DNA of 64,000 nucleotides from Paracoccus cavernae (lineage in GTDB: Bacteria; Pseudomonadota; Alphaproteobacteria; Rhodobacterales; Rhodobacteraceae). The DNA lies in assembly GCA_030410095.1 (NCBI GenBank), contig JAUFRC010000001.1, positions 3,304,501 to 3,368,500 on the forward strand, read 5' to 3'. Below the pieces are notes generated by a model. It was not told where the DNA came from and searched no databases. It saw only the letters and a list, made by a program, of their open reading frames with translations. Positions 27,749-36,504 of this stretch are shown here, piece after piece; the stretch's first letter is position 1, and each line of letters opens with the position of its first letter. The position numbers and the translations under genes were made by a program.

Positions 27749-29630
27749 ATGGTCAATCCGACCAATCCCCCGGGTACGATTTACCCGACCGGCAGCCCCG
27801 TGGCCAAAGCCGATATCCGCCAGTGGATGAGCGAGATGATCGCGCAGGTAAATGCCGAGTTCGCTTTCTCCGGCAAGCAGTTCTCATCTCGCGCGCAGGC
27901 CGCCTCTGCCGGCCAGGCGGCACTGCCGACGGCGCTGGGGATGATCGTCACCATGGAAGGCGGGGTGATCACCTACCGCGTTCCCAACAACAACGTCGAT
28001 GATCCGCTGTTTCCGGGCACGACTGCCCCTATTGGGGCGTCTCGCACCGCGTCAACGTGGCTGATGTCCCTGTCACCGTGACCAATGTCCGCGGCGATGC
28101 CAATGCCATTCTGGCCGATCTCCCCTTCGGTCCGATCGCGAATGGCGCCACCGTGATCCTGACGCCGACCGCAACCAATACCGGCCCCGCCACCGCGACG
28201 ATTGGCGGGGTAGTCTATGCCATCCATTCCGGAACCTCGTTTCTCGCCGGCGGCGAGCTGATCGCGGGAGCGCCGGTGATGCTGCGCCGAATCTCTGGTA
28301 GTGCCTTGCGGTTGATCGGGGCCAGCACCGGACAAGCCAATGCGCTGGCCGCCCGCGTTGCGGCCGTCGAACCGGTCCTGCGCACAGTTATTAATACCGA
28401 CGGCACGCCCGCGCGGACCCTGACGCTTTACACGACGCCGGGCTTCGACATCACCCTGAACCCCAATGGCGAAGGCGGCATCATTTCCGGCGTTCCGCCC
28501 TCGGGTGGCAACGGTGCGCCGGTCAATACCCGCGTCACTACGCGTCGTCGCGGCGATACGGTGGTGATGACCTGGTACGATGCGACGGGGCGGATCTATG
28601 AACGGGTCTACGCCGGCGGCGCTTGGGGGCGTGGGTCGAGCTGACACGCTGGAACAACGCCCAGTATCAGACCATCAACCTCTCTGGGCAGGGTCTCGCG
28701 GCCCGCGATCTTAATCTCTGCATCACGCCCGGCATCACCTGGACCGGCGACGGCTCGTCTCTGGTCTATAACTGCCCGCTAGAGATCGACGATCAGGGCG
28801 GGGCCGTCGACGGCACGGCGCTGTTCAATGGCACTCTACAAGCGGTCCCGATGGGGGCGAAGATCGCTCAGTACTATTGGGATGCGCGCAAAGGGCAGGA
28901 TAGCCCCTTCATCCGCTGGTATGATGTCGCGGGCGGCACATTCACGCGCTGGCGCTACCTGCTCCGGCCGGCGGTCGTAGGACCGACGTTGGTCGATTTC
29001 GGCGACAGCATTCAGGCCGGCGTCGGCCCCGGAGCGGCCAACAGCGTGCCGGCGCAAGCGGCGGCATTGGTCGGCGGCACCCTTACCAATCTGGGCGTAT
29101 CCGGCCGCATGATGTGTGGCACGACGGCGGGTGATTTCATCCCGCAGATCGATGCACCGGCAAATGCCGCCGCCATCGCGGCCGCCAAGATCATCACCAT
29201 CGCATACGGCACCAACGACTGGAACAGCTCCGTCCCGATCGGGGCTGAGACCGATACCGCCAACGGCACCTTCTACGGAGCTATGGCGGAGGGCCTGTCC
29301 AAGATCCGCGCGCTCAATCCGACTGCCAAGATCGCTTTCGCCGTGCCGATCTATCGCGGCAAGGCATATTCCAATCCGAAGGACTGGACCGAGGCGGGTG
29401 CGCATAGCGGCTCCGGATTGCTGGTCGAGGACTACCGGCGCGCTATTCGTCGGTTCTCCGCGATCCATGGGCTTCCGGTTCTGGAGATGTCGCATAACTT
29501 CGCGATCAATGCCGTCAGCGCCCCAACCTATCTGCCCGATTGTTTGCATCCCGATATCGCTGGGGCAGCGCTGATGGCGGAATGGCGGGTTGCTCAATGG
29601 ATCGCGTGGAAATGGGCGGTGCGTGTGTGA
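27749..29630 (+). CDS. Tail fibre with C-terminal SGNH/GDSL hydrolase domain (two frameshifts)
   Basis: About 628 codons. The N-terminal part (ADIRQWMSEMIAQVNAEFAF, PTALGMIVTMEGGVITYRVP) is typical of phage tail attachment proteins, followed by beta-repeat segments. The C-terminal ~220 residues are an SGNH hydrolase: block I VDFGDSIQAG, block II-like NLGVSG, block III ITIAYGTNDW, block V PDCLHPD. Breaks near 28025 and in the G run near 28630 are each cured by one base. It probably deacetylates or de-esterifies the surface polysaccharide used as receptor (inference). Confidence 0.85.
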
Positions 29631-29659
29631 TGCGGCTCCATCTGGGTCGGTGAAGAAGC

Positions 29660-29695
29660 CGCGGGAGGCGTCCTCAGCCGGACAAGCCTCCCGCG
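29660..29695. other. Long perfect hairpin after the fibre gene
   Basis: Arms CGCGGGAGGC (29660-29669) and GCCTCCCGCG (29686-29695), with an inner GTCC/GGAC pair. It lacks a T run, so it is either a weak terminator or an RNA stabiliser. The 180 bp from 29631 to 29810 hold no other clear element. Confidence 0.6.
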
Positions 29696-29810
29696 TAAGT
29701 TTGGATCGGGGGACGAGTGTGATCCAGCCGCACCAAGCAGAGACAGCGGCAGGCGGACCCTATCGCTGCAACAGAGTTAAGCAATCGCGACTTTATGCGC
29801 AGGAGGCGCA

Positions 29811-30107
29811 ATGACAGATCCATCCTCTTTCCGCTCGCCCGAGTTCTGGGTAGCGGTCGCGATCGCGCTGATCGTGAAGATCAAAACCACCGCGCAGCTC
29901 GGGCCGGTCAAGGTGATCACCACGATCGTCGTCGCCGTTGGTGCGGCTTGGGTTGCGACCGATTACACGGCCGAGGTTCTGGGTGTGCCCGAGCCGGTCG
30001 CGGCCGCAATCGTCACGCTGACGGCAGAGGGCGCGATGCGCTGGCTGCTGATGGCAGTCGATAACCCGAAGAATGCGATCGATCTCTGGAAGCACTGGCG
30101 GCGCTGA
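29811..30107 (+). CDS. Holin-like membrane protein (98 aa)
   Basis: Two hydrophobic segments (EFWVAVAIALIVKI and VKVITTIVVAVGAAWVA) and a third weak one, with a charged C-terminus NAIDLWKHWRR. A strong AGGAGG precedes the ATG. Small size, membrane segments and the place just before the amidase suggest a holin or holin-like pore; family not certain. Confidence 0.65.
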   Translation: MTDPSSFRSPEFWVAVAIALIVKIKTTAQLGPVKVITTIVVAVGAAWVATDYTAEVLGVPEPVAAAIVTLTAEGAMRWLLMAVDNPKNAIDLWKHWRR

Positions 30108-30219
30108 AATCTCTGCCAGAGGTGACCGGCCCTGCCAGGCTAGGTCTGATAGCGTCAGCAGGGCCAGTCTGCTCGTCAAAACTGCCAGCATCGCAAGCAA
30201 AGTAAGCATATCACATCAC

Positions 30220-30244
30220 GCCCCGCCGTCCAGCGGGGCTTTTT
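30220..30244 (+). terminator. Terminator before the endolysin gene
   Basis: GCCCCGC/GCGGGGC with a CGTCCA loop, then TTTTT (30240-30244). An additional GGCCCTGC/GCAGGGCC pair lies at about 30129-30166. Confidence 0.78.
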
Positions 30245-30260
30245 CATATCCGGAGACATC

Positions 30261-30983
30261 ATGGACGGAATCATCCTGCACTGGACGGCGGGTGCCGACG
30301 GTGTGACGCCGCATGAGGCGGACAGCTACAACTTCCTGATCGGCCGCGACGGGACCATCACCCCGGGGAAGCATGCACCCGAAGCGCAGATCCCGCCGCT
30401 TAGGAAGGGATCCTATGCCGCCCATACCCTGAACGCCAATGGTAACCGCATTGGCGTCGCCCTCGATGCCATGGGCGATGCCAACGAGCGCCCGTTCCGC
30501 GCCGGCCGTTTCCCGATCACCGAGCTGCAGCTCGATGTGCTGGTGACCTTTGTTGCCGATCTCTGCCTGAAATACCGCATCCCCGTGACGCGCCGCACGG
30601 TGCTGAGCCATGCCGAGGTCGAGCCGACGCTCGGGATCAAGCAGAACGGGAAATGGGACATCAGCTGGTTGCCCGGCATGGACGCCCCCGGCGATCCGGT
30701 TGCAGTGGGCGACCAGCTCCGCGCGCGGATCCTCGCGGCCATGGGGCAGCCCGCGATCGGGGCGGCCGCTTTCACGCCGGTGCTGCGGCGCGGGTCCAAG
30801 GGCGAAGCGGTCCGCCACCTGCAAGAACTGCTGACGGGGCAGGGGCATGTCCTCGGCAAGGTCGACGGTGATTTCGGCGAGCGCACCGATGCCGCGGTGC
30901 GGATCCTTCAAAAGCTCGAGCAGCTGAAGCCTGACGGAATCGTCGGGAAGCAGACTTGGGCAGCACTCAACAAGGGACAGTGA
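30261..30983 (+). CDS. Endolysin: N-acetylmuramoyl-L-alanine amidase with peptidoglycan-binding domain
   Basis: 240 aa. The N-terminal amidase_2-type domain has the zinc-ligand start IILHWTAG, a NFLIGRDGTI strand and TVLSHAEVEPTLGI with the second His. The C-terminal PG_binding_1 domain (VLRRGSKGEAVRHLQELLTG and DGDFGERTDAAVRILQKLEQ) ends GIVGKQTWAALNKGQ. There is no signal peptide, so export would rely on the holin. The frame is intact. Confidence 0.88.
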   Translation: MDGIILHWTAGADGVTPHEADSYNFLIGRDGTITPGKHAPEAQIPPLRKGSYAAHTLNANGNRIGVALDAMGDANERPFRAGRFPITELQLDVLVTFVADLCLKYRIPVTRRTVLSHAEVEPTLGIKQNGKWDISWLPGMDAPGDPVAVGDQLRARILAAMGQPAIGAAAFTPVLRRGSKGEAVRHLQELLTGQGHVLGKVDGDFGERTDAAVRILQKLEQLKPDGIVGKQTWAALNKGQ

Positions 30984-30985
30984 TC

Positions 30986-31315
30986 ATGGACATCATCAAA
31001 GCGGCGCTGATTCCGCATCTTCTGGAAATCATCGGGATCCTGCTCGCCTCGCTGATTGGCTGGGCCGCCAATACCGCGCGGCGCAAATGGGGCATCGACA
31101 TCGAAGCCCGCCACCGTGAGGCGCTGCACTCGGCACTGCTCAACGGCGCGCGGCTGGCGCTCGAGCGCGGGCTCGGCGGGCAGGCGGCGGTGGCCGAGAT
31201 CCTCAAGCATGTGCAGATCAGCGTGCCCGATGCGGTGATCGGGCTGGATGCGCGGGCGGAGGTGCTGGGCAATCTGGCGCAGGCGAAGCTGCGGGAGGTA
31301 TGTGAAAGCGCTTAA
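30986..31315 (+). CDS. Small N-terminally anchored lysis-region protein (109 aa)
   Basis: MDIIKAALIPHLLEIIGILL gives one membrane segment, followed by a basic-amphipathic helical tail (ARHREALHSALLNGARLALE, VAEILKHVQISVPDAV). The layout resembles LLH-family holins, or a spanin-like accessory. Starts 3 bp after the amidase stop. The ~100 bp behind it carry CCGCC/GGCGG and GCGGTGA/TCACCGC pairs but no T run. Confidence 0.6.
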   Translation: MDIIKAALIPHLLEIIGILLASLIGWAANTARRKWGIDIEARHREALHSALLNGARLALERGLGGQAAVAEILKHVQISVPDAVIGLDARAEVLGNLAQAKLREVCESA

Positions 31316-31418
31316 TAAGGAAAGATTCAGGCGCGGTTCAAGCAAGTTGTCTGATCTCTCCTAACGCTCCGCCACCTCTCAGGCGGTGATTAGTTCACCG
31401 CTAGATGCATAGTAATGG

Positions 31419-32081
31419 CTATTGCGGTGGCGAGGGATTATCTTCGCCGTCCATATTTGGGGCGGGAGCGGAGGAGAGCTGTTGACGGACGCAGTCCTCG
31501 ATCATTCTGGCTACAGGATTCAGGTCGAGTTGACCAAGTTGCGCGCTAGCATCGGCATGTTTGAGGGACGAGTTGTAGTTCGGGTGATTTTTCATCAACG
31601 TGGTCATGTTTTCCGTTCCTGGGAGCCACCCACCAGTCTTCACGCATATTGTGAAGTAGGCAGCTGCCCGCGCAGTTCGGCCATTGCCGTTGATGAACGG
31701 ATGGATGGCGCAAAGTCTCCATAGCACATAGGCCGCAAGAACAATGGGATCTGTCCCGCCCCACAGAGCGTTCGTGTGGTTGATGAAGTGATCCATCAAC
31801 GCTGTCACGCGATAATGTTCCGGAGCAACATAGTTCTGCGACGGGTCGGGATACGCAACATGCACGGGACAAGGTCGGTACTCACCGGCATTGGTGTGTA
31901 AGCACGCAATCGCATGATAGTTCAGAGATTTCATGATTGCCTGCGACAGAAATCCCTGTTGGGTCTGGATCGCTGCGCTTACTACAGATTGCAGAAAGCT
32001 AAACTGACGATCTCCGTTGGAGATCGCCAGAGCTTGGTATGCAGGGTGAGCCTCGGAATTGCTCAGGTCATACAGGATCAT
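31419..32081 (-). CDS. Fic-domain protein (probable AMP transferase toxin)
   Basis: 220 aa with the full Fic motif HPFINGNGRTAR (HPFxxGNGRxxR), preceded by a flap-like ALMDHFINHTNALWGGTDPI. Fic enzymes usually transfer AMP to target proteins. No inhibitory helix is evident within this protein. The small gene 10 bp upstream on the same strand is a candidate antitoxin. The gene faces the lysis genes, so it is expressed independently of late transcription. The frame is intact. Confidence 0.86.
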   Translation of the reverse strand: MILYDLSNSEAHPAYQALAISNGDRQFSFLQSVVSAAIQTQQGFLSQAIMKSLNYHAIACLHTNAGEYRPCPVHVAYPDPSQNYVAPEHYRVTALMDHFINHTNALWGGTDPIVLAAYVLWRLCAIHPFINGNGRTARAAAYFTICVKTGGWLPGTENMTTLMKNHPNYNSSLKHADASAQLGQLDLNPVARMIEDCVRQQLSSAPAPNMDGEDNPSPPQ

Positions 32082-32091
32082 ATCGTATCAG

Positions 32092-32291
32092 TTAAGCCGG
32101 TTCCCCATGGAGCTTCTTCAGCTCGTTCTCGACCATCTGCGGAGTGATCTTGGTTTTTCGTCGCTCACTGCAGAGACGATAAAGGAAACCTTCTGTGCAT
32201 GAAGTTCGGCCGCTGTCACACCTCGGCGAGTTGCCTCGCTGAGACGACGCAGCAGGCCCACGTCTGTGTTATGGGTCGTATTCAGGAACAT
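32092..32291 (-). CDS. Putative antitoxin paired with Fic (one frameshift)
   Basis: From the ATG at 32291: MFLNTTHNTDVGLLRRLSEA, then VTAAELHAQKVSFIVSAVSD. With one base added to the T run at 32154-32158 (plus strand) it continues KTKITPQMVENELKKLHGEP to the TAA at 32094-32092; 66 aa. Operon position ahead of fic is that of VbhA/YeFicA-type antitoxins, but I see no clear S/T-xxx-E-G/N inhibitory motif, so the role is inferred from context. Confidence 0.55.
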
Positions 32292-32595
32292 TTGATCTAC
32301 ACCTCTGCTTCAAAAGTTGGAGCTGGCTTGCCCAGCTTCCTTATTCTCTAAGGGCCAACAAGCATGCTGAAGGCTGATTTGGCTAGCTGTAAAAGGACAG
32401 GTTTCGTAGGGTTTGTGCAAATAAAGTTTTGCAAGTTGTCTGTTTTGTCAGCTTTGAGCATGGCTTCTTCAGCTTTAGGTATAACTCTTGTTGTGGGTGA
32501 GGGTTCCCACCGCGCGGCGCTGAGGTCGTTGCTCGTCTGCCATCTTGGGCGGTGTCGCCGCTGGAGCGATCGCCTCGACGCGCTAGCGTCGGTGC
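32292..32595. other. Intergenic region between the Fic pair and the SRAP gene
   Basis: About 300 bp with no convincing gene. It must hold the leftward promoter of the antitoxin-fic pair and the rightward promoter of the SRAP gene. The stretch 32380-32500 is AT-rich compared with its neighbours. I find no GTTC-N7-GTTC type SOS box. Confidence 0.5.
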
Positions 32596-33255
32596 ATGTG
32601 CAACCTCTACCAGACCGCGAAATCGGCCGATCTCGTCGCGCAGCTCTTTCGCGAGCCGCTGCGTGATCTGACCGGCAATGAGCCTTGGCCGGAGGATGTT
32701 TATCCCGACCGCACCGCGCCGATCATCCGGCATGACGACGACGGGTTGGCGGTTGCGCGCGCCCGATGGGGCATGCCGACGCCGCCGATGTACCTCAAGA
32801 CGGCCCGCGATCCGGGCGTGACCAATATCCGCAACACCAGTAGCCCGCATTGGCGGCGCTGGCTCGGGCCGGACCATCGTTGTCTCGTGCCGGTGGTCCG
32901 CTTCTCCGAACCTGGGGCCGATCACAAGCCCGTCTGGTTCGAGCCGGTTGATGACCGGCCGATGTTCTTCGTAGGCATCCAGACGCAGGGCTGGACCTCG
33001 GTGCGCAAGGTCAAGGACGGCGAGACGACCGACGACCTGTTCGGCTTCCTGACCTGCCCGCCGAATGCCGAGGTCGGCGCCGTTCACCCAAAGGCGATGC
33101 CGGTGATCCTGACCGAGCCGGACGAATGGGCGGCATGGCTCAATTTGCCATGGGTTCAGGCGAGGACATTGCAGCGGCCTCTGCGGGACGGGACGCTTCT
33201 GATCGTCTCGCAGGGTCGCGAAGATACGATAGCGGACACTGAGGCCAGCGGTTAG
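32596..33255 (+). CDS. SRAP (HMCES-type) protein, SOS-response-associated peptidase family
   Basis: 219 aa. MCNLY gives the catalytic Cys2 exposed after Met removal; NIRNTSS carries the family Asn; VVRFSEPG has the Glu; HPKAMPVILTEPDEWAAWLN has the conserved His and the common SRAP end. These proteins cross-link to abasic sites in single-stranded DNA. SRAP genes are frequent in phages and near mobile DNA. The frame is intact. Confidence 0.9.
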   Translation: MCNLYQTAKSADLVAQLFREPLRDLTGNEPWPEDVYPDRTAPIIRHDDDGLAVARARWGMPTPPMYLKTARDPGVTNIRNTSSPHWRRWLGPDHRCLVPVVRFSEPGADHKPVWFEPVDDRPMFFVGIQTQGWTSVRKVKDGETTDDLFGFLTCPPNAEVGAVHPKAMPVILTEPDEWAAWLNLPWVQARTLQRPLRDGTLLIVSQGREDTIADTEASG

Positions 33256-33346
33256 CGTTGCTATGTCAGCAAAATTCCTCACGCCTATGGCGCGCGGTCC
33301 GTGTAATATTGTTGAATAAGAAACAAAACAAAACGACGGGTGCATA

Positions 33347-34356
33347 GTGCTGAATTTGGGGAAAGATATCATTGATCGGGTAGTTCAGCTCGTAGAAACG
33401 CTTGATCATGAACTTCAGGCCGAAATTCTTAAGGATACATTGAATGCTCTAGTTGATGATGAGATTGTGACATTTGGAGAAAAGGTACGCATTCTATCCT
33501 TGGACATATCGCGGCAAATAGAAAGGGGTCACTCTGACATCCGCGCTTTAGTGCAAAATGAATGGAGTTCTTCACTCGACCTTCTCACGCTTCAATGGGC
33601 TATTTCTCAAGAACTAATCGAAGAGCACGCTGCGCCAGATAATGCGGATCAGCGCGACTTGTTTTTCACTTTGCGTGGACTAGTTGCCAAAGGACTGCTG
33701 ATTTCAAGCGAGATTAAATGTCTCCTGGCGGGAGGATATCCGGACGGTGCTCTGGCAAGATGGAGGGCGCTCTACGAAGTGACTTTAGTTGCAGCCTTCG
33801 TCCGAAAGCATGGGCCGGGGTGGCCGAGCGCTACAGGTTTAACCAAAGCTTTGTTCTGAAGCGCGAAGCGGATAATTACAATAAGTATCATGACAAGCTT
33901 GGCTTTGAACCGATAGGCCGAGAGGAAATGAAAGAGATTGAAGCGGACTACACGCTAGCTAAGGACAGGGTTGGCAGAGTCTTCAACGGCGACCTAGGAT
34001 GGGCAGCGGAGGCTTTGGGGTTTGAAAATAAAGTAAAAGTCGGCCTCCAACACCTCGAGCAAGACCTGAAGATGGAACATTGGAGGCCGCTTTACAAATG
34101 GTCGTGCCAGCATAATCACGCAGGTTATCGCGGTTTTGGAAACATGCTTGCAGATATTGGAAGGCAAGGTGCTGGTTATAGCGTTGGACCAAGCCACTAT
34201 GGTTTTAGTGATCCGCTTCAATTTTGCTCCATTACGCTCCTCCAACTAACCGGTACATACATAGGTTACCCGAGTTCGACTGACGGGGAGCTTGTTTCAA
34301 TGCGGCTACTGTCCGAGATTTCGACCAGACTGAGGGATATTCTTGTGGATAAGTAA
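33347..34356 (+). CDS. DUF5677 protein (one frameshift)
   Basis: About 336 codons. Starts MLNLGKDIIDRVVQLVETLD; the core has LLISSEIKCLLAGGYPDGAL and ARWRALYEVTLVAAFVRKHG, then, after one G added to 33817-33820, ERYRFNQSFVLKREADNYNK and a helical end. The ARWRxLYE and HAGYRG elements fit DUF5677. Base composition is visibly more AT-rich than the phage, a sign of separate acquisition. Function unknown; an abortive-infection type role is conceivable. Confidence 0.78.
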
Positions 34357-34450
34357 TTAGCGTCGGCGAGATTGCGACTGGGGCTAGCAGCAGCTTTGTC
34401 CTCATCGCCGCCGCTGGAAAACTCGATGTGTTCTCTATAAGTTCCTTACC

Positions 34451-34657
34451 ATGGCGGGCATAACGATTCGAGATTTGATAGCGGAAGGGGTGGCGTTGCA
34501 GATCCGCTGCACCGGCTGCGGCAAGACCTATGTCTATCAGGGCGATTTCCGGCTTCGGACGGTCGCGACGCCAAACATGCGCATCCGCGACCTGCAGTTT
34601 GCCTTGCGGTGTAAGGTCTGTCGCGCGCGAGGCGAGGTCGTGATGACCATCCCCTAA
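34451..34657 (+). CDS. Small zinc-ribbon protein (68 aa)
   Basis: MAGITIRDLIAEGVALQIRC continues with CTGCGK and later CKVCRARG, two CxxC knuckles about 34 residues apart, so one zinc is likely bound. Similar small ribbon proteins are common in Rhodobacteraceae mobile DNA. No partner evident. Confidence 0.68.
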   Translation: MAGITIRDLIAEGVALQIRCTGCGKTYVYQGDFRLRTVATPNMRIRDLQFALRCKVCRARGEVVMTIP

Positions 34658-34725
34658 ACTGTCATCGATGATTTTGCGCGCACGCCCAATCCGGTGATCC
34701 CGCTTTCGAAGGCTGGCCCGCGGTT

Positions 34726-34944
34726 GTGGCGCTGGTGGGCCGATCAGCTGCGGCCGCGAAGATCTTCCGTCGCTACCGGATCGAATGCGAGTGCGGCCAT
34801 GTGGGATGCGCGCCGGTCGGTAGGCCGCTCATGCCGCGCGATCAGTTCTTGGCGCGCTGTCTTTGCGCTTGGTGCGGTAGGAAGGGCGCAAAGAGCTTGA
34901 TCGTTGAGGTGGACGACACGACGCCCGGTTGGATCAAGGACTAG
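34726..34944 (+). CDS. Small zinc-ribbon protein (72 aa)
   Basis: The core YRIECECGHVGCAP and CLCAWCGRKGAKSLIVEVDD carries two cysteine clusters, so it is zinc-ribbon-like. In-frame sequence continues upstream of the ATG at 34726 (FEGWPAVVALVGRSAAAAKI), so the true start could be near 34668 after a frame correction. It overlaps the stop of the leftward fragment at 34941-34943. Confidence 0.58.
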   Translation: MALVGRSAAAAKIFRRYRIECECGHVGCAPVGRPLMPRDQFLARCLCAWCGRKGAKSLIVEVDDTTPGWIKD

Positions 34945-35120
34945 GGGCGTTCCCGGTCCGCCACCTGCCCATATGCGAAGTCGATATGCTCCTCGACCTT
35001 GTCCCAAGCGTCTTGAATCGCGGACGTGCCCTCGGTTGCTGTGGCATGGTCTGGAAACGTCAGTAGAAGCTTGACTCCTCTGGTTGCGTGGATAGCCTTG
35101 AGTGCGGTCGCATACAGGCA
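34941..35120 (-). pseudogene. Truncated paralogue of the small gene at 36295-36504
   Basis: The minus strand reads CLYATALKAIHATRGVKLLL, then EGTSAIQDAWDKVEEHIDFA-YGQ, very close to the end of the 69-aa protein at 36295-36504 (EGTPAIQDAWDRVEEHIDFA-YGQ). There is no good start in this frame; the ATG at 35121 lies in the next frame. Probably a decayed duplicate, or a gene broken by an indel. Confidence 0.6.
34958..35045. repeat. ~88-bp direct repeat, copy 1
   Basis: Aligns base for base with 36327-36414 with about one difference in eight. It is the coding end of the small leftward gene family. The two copies flank the Hint-domain gene. Confidence 0.72.
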
Positions 35121-35199
35121 TTCGGTTCTAAGTGCACAGTTCCTTGATTTTGATGGGTAGCCTCGGGCCGAAATTTCCTCACTAAAATGGAGAGTGCCT

Positions 35200-36282
35200 A
35201 TGCCTACGAATGTGACGCTAGATGCTTGGCTGTTCGACCCTGCCTTTCAGTATAACTCCGATATTAAACCAGCCGACTGGACGGGGGTATCGCATGGAGG
35301 CCCAAACAATGATGAGAAATATGCAGAATCTGGATCGCCAATAGATCTTAGTTCAACGATCGTCAGTTTGACAATATCAGACGAAAATGAAGACGATTTT
35401 GTTACCGGAGGCGGCGCTTCTGATTATTTCTCGATCAATGGTGTGCGATACAATATCGATTACGTTTACAACGGTGACGAGATCATTTCTAGCGAAGGCC
35501 GCTTTGTTGTCGTAACTTTCTATGGGTCAACGCCCGACACGAATGAACAGGTTGCAGTTTCCTTGCCTCTAATCGATGGGCAACTAAGGCAAGCTTTTGC
35601 TACCTCTATTACAGGCACGGACTGGATTGTCTCACCGAATGACCTGGCACTCCCAATCTCCGAAATTCCTTGCTTCACGCGGGGAACGCTCATCACAACA
35701 GAATTCGGTGATGTAACAATCGAGAATCTGACTGCTGGCACTAACGTTTATACCCGTGACAACGGCCTCCAACCAATTCGGTGGATTGGATCAAGGAAGA
35801 TCGACGCTCGGGTCCTTTCACAGCATGAAAGTCTTCGACCCATCCGGATTTCGGCGAGGGCACTCGGCCGTGGAACGCCAGAGGTTGATTTGCTGGTTTC
35901 TCCGCAGCATCGTATTCTTGTGCGCTCAAAAATTGCACAAAAGATGTTCGGCACGGATGAGGTTCTGGTCGCGGCCAAGCAGCTTCTGCAGATCGACGGC
36001 ATCGACGTTGTCGAAGATCTGCGAGAAGTCGAATACTTTCATATTCTCTTCGATCAACATGAGGTCGTGCGCTCGAACGGTGCGGAATCGGAGTCGCTAT
36101 ATACGGGTAAGCAGGCGCTCAAATCTCTCGGCGCAGCTGTTCGCGAGGAAATTTTTGCTATCTTCCCTGAGTTGAAGGACACCGACGAAATGATGGCCGG
36201 GGCAAGAATGCTGCTTTCAGGGCGTCAAGCTCGTAGGCTTGCTGTCCGGCACGCTCAGAACCGACGCGACCTCGTGCTGTAA
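35200..36282 (+). CDS. Hint-domain protein (Hint_2 type)
   Basis: 360 aa. The N-terminal ~155 residues are polar and beta-rich (DLSSTIVSLTISDENEDDFV). The Hint domain starts at IPCFTRGTLITTEFGDVTIE, with the nucleophile-type Cys, then NGLQPIRWIGSRKID and DLLVSPQHRILVRS with the block His. This is the Hint_2 class frequent in Rhodobacterales surface or secreted proteins. No signal peptide is visible. The ATG at 35200 follows GGAGAG. AT content is higher than in the phage genes and it sits between two repeats, so recent insertion is likely. Self-cleavage is not proven. Confidence 0.82.
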   Translation: MPTNVTLDAWLFDPAFQYNSDIKPADWTGVSHGGPNNDEKYAESGSPIDLSSTIVSLTISDENEDDFVTGGGASDYFSINGVRYNIDYVYNGDEIISSEGRFVVVTFYGSTPDTNEQVAVSLPLIDGQLRQAFATSITGTDWIVSPNDLALPISEIPCFTRGTLITTEFGDVTIENLTAGTNVYTRDNGLQPIRWIGSRKIDARVLSQHESLRPIRISARALGRGTPEVDLLVSPQHRILVRSKIAQKMFGTDEVLVAAKQLLQIDGIDVVEDLREVEYFHILFDQHEVVRSNGAESESLYTGKQALKSLGAAVREEIFAIFPELKDTDEMMAGARMLLSGRQARRLAVRHAQNRRDLVL

Positions 36283-36294
36283 GGAAATAGCGAT

Positions 36295-36504
36295 TTATGA
36301 TCGGGTCAGGAAAGGGCCCGATCTCTCCGCCGCCTGCCCATAGGCGAAGTCGATATGCTCCTCGACCCGATCCCATGCGTCTTGGATCGCGGGCGTGCCC
36401 TCGGCCGCTATGGCGCGGCGAAGGGCGTTGATCTCGGCGTACATCTTCGGCACGCGCCGGTTGCCGTAGCGGGCGGGCGCGGTCGGAATTCCGACCTCGG
36501 TCAT
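36295..36504 (-). CDS. Small hypothetical phage protein (69 aa)
   Basis: MTEVGIPTAPARYGNRRVPK, then MYAEINALRRAIAAEGTPAI and a conserved helical end. Its ATG overlaps the previous stop (ATGA). A diverged second copy of its C-terminal half lies at 34941-35120. Function unknown. Confidence 0.6.
   Translation of the reverse strand: MTEVGIPTAPARYGNRRVPKMYAEINALRRAIAAEGTPAIQDAWDRVEEHIDFAYGQAAERSGPFLTRS
36327..36414. repeat. ~88-bp direct repeat, copy 2
   Basis: Partner of 34958-35045, inside the intact 69-aa gene. Confidence 0.72.
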
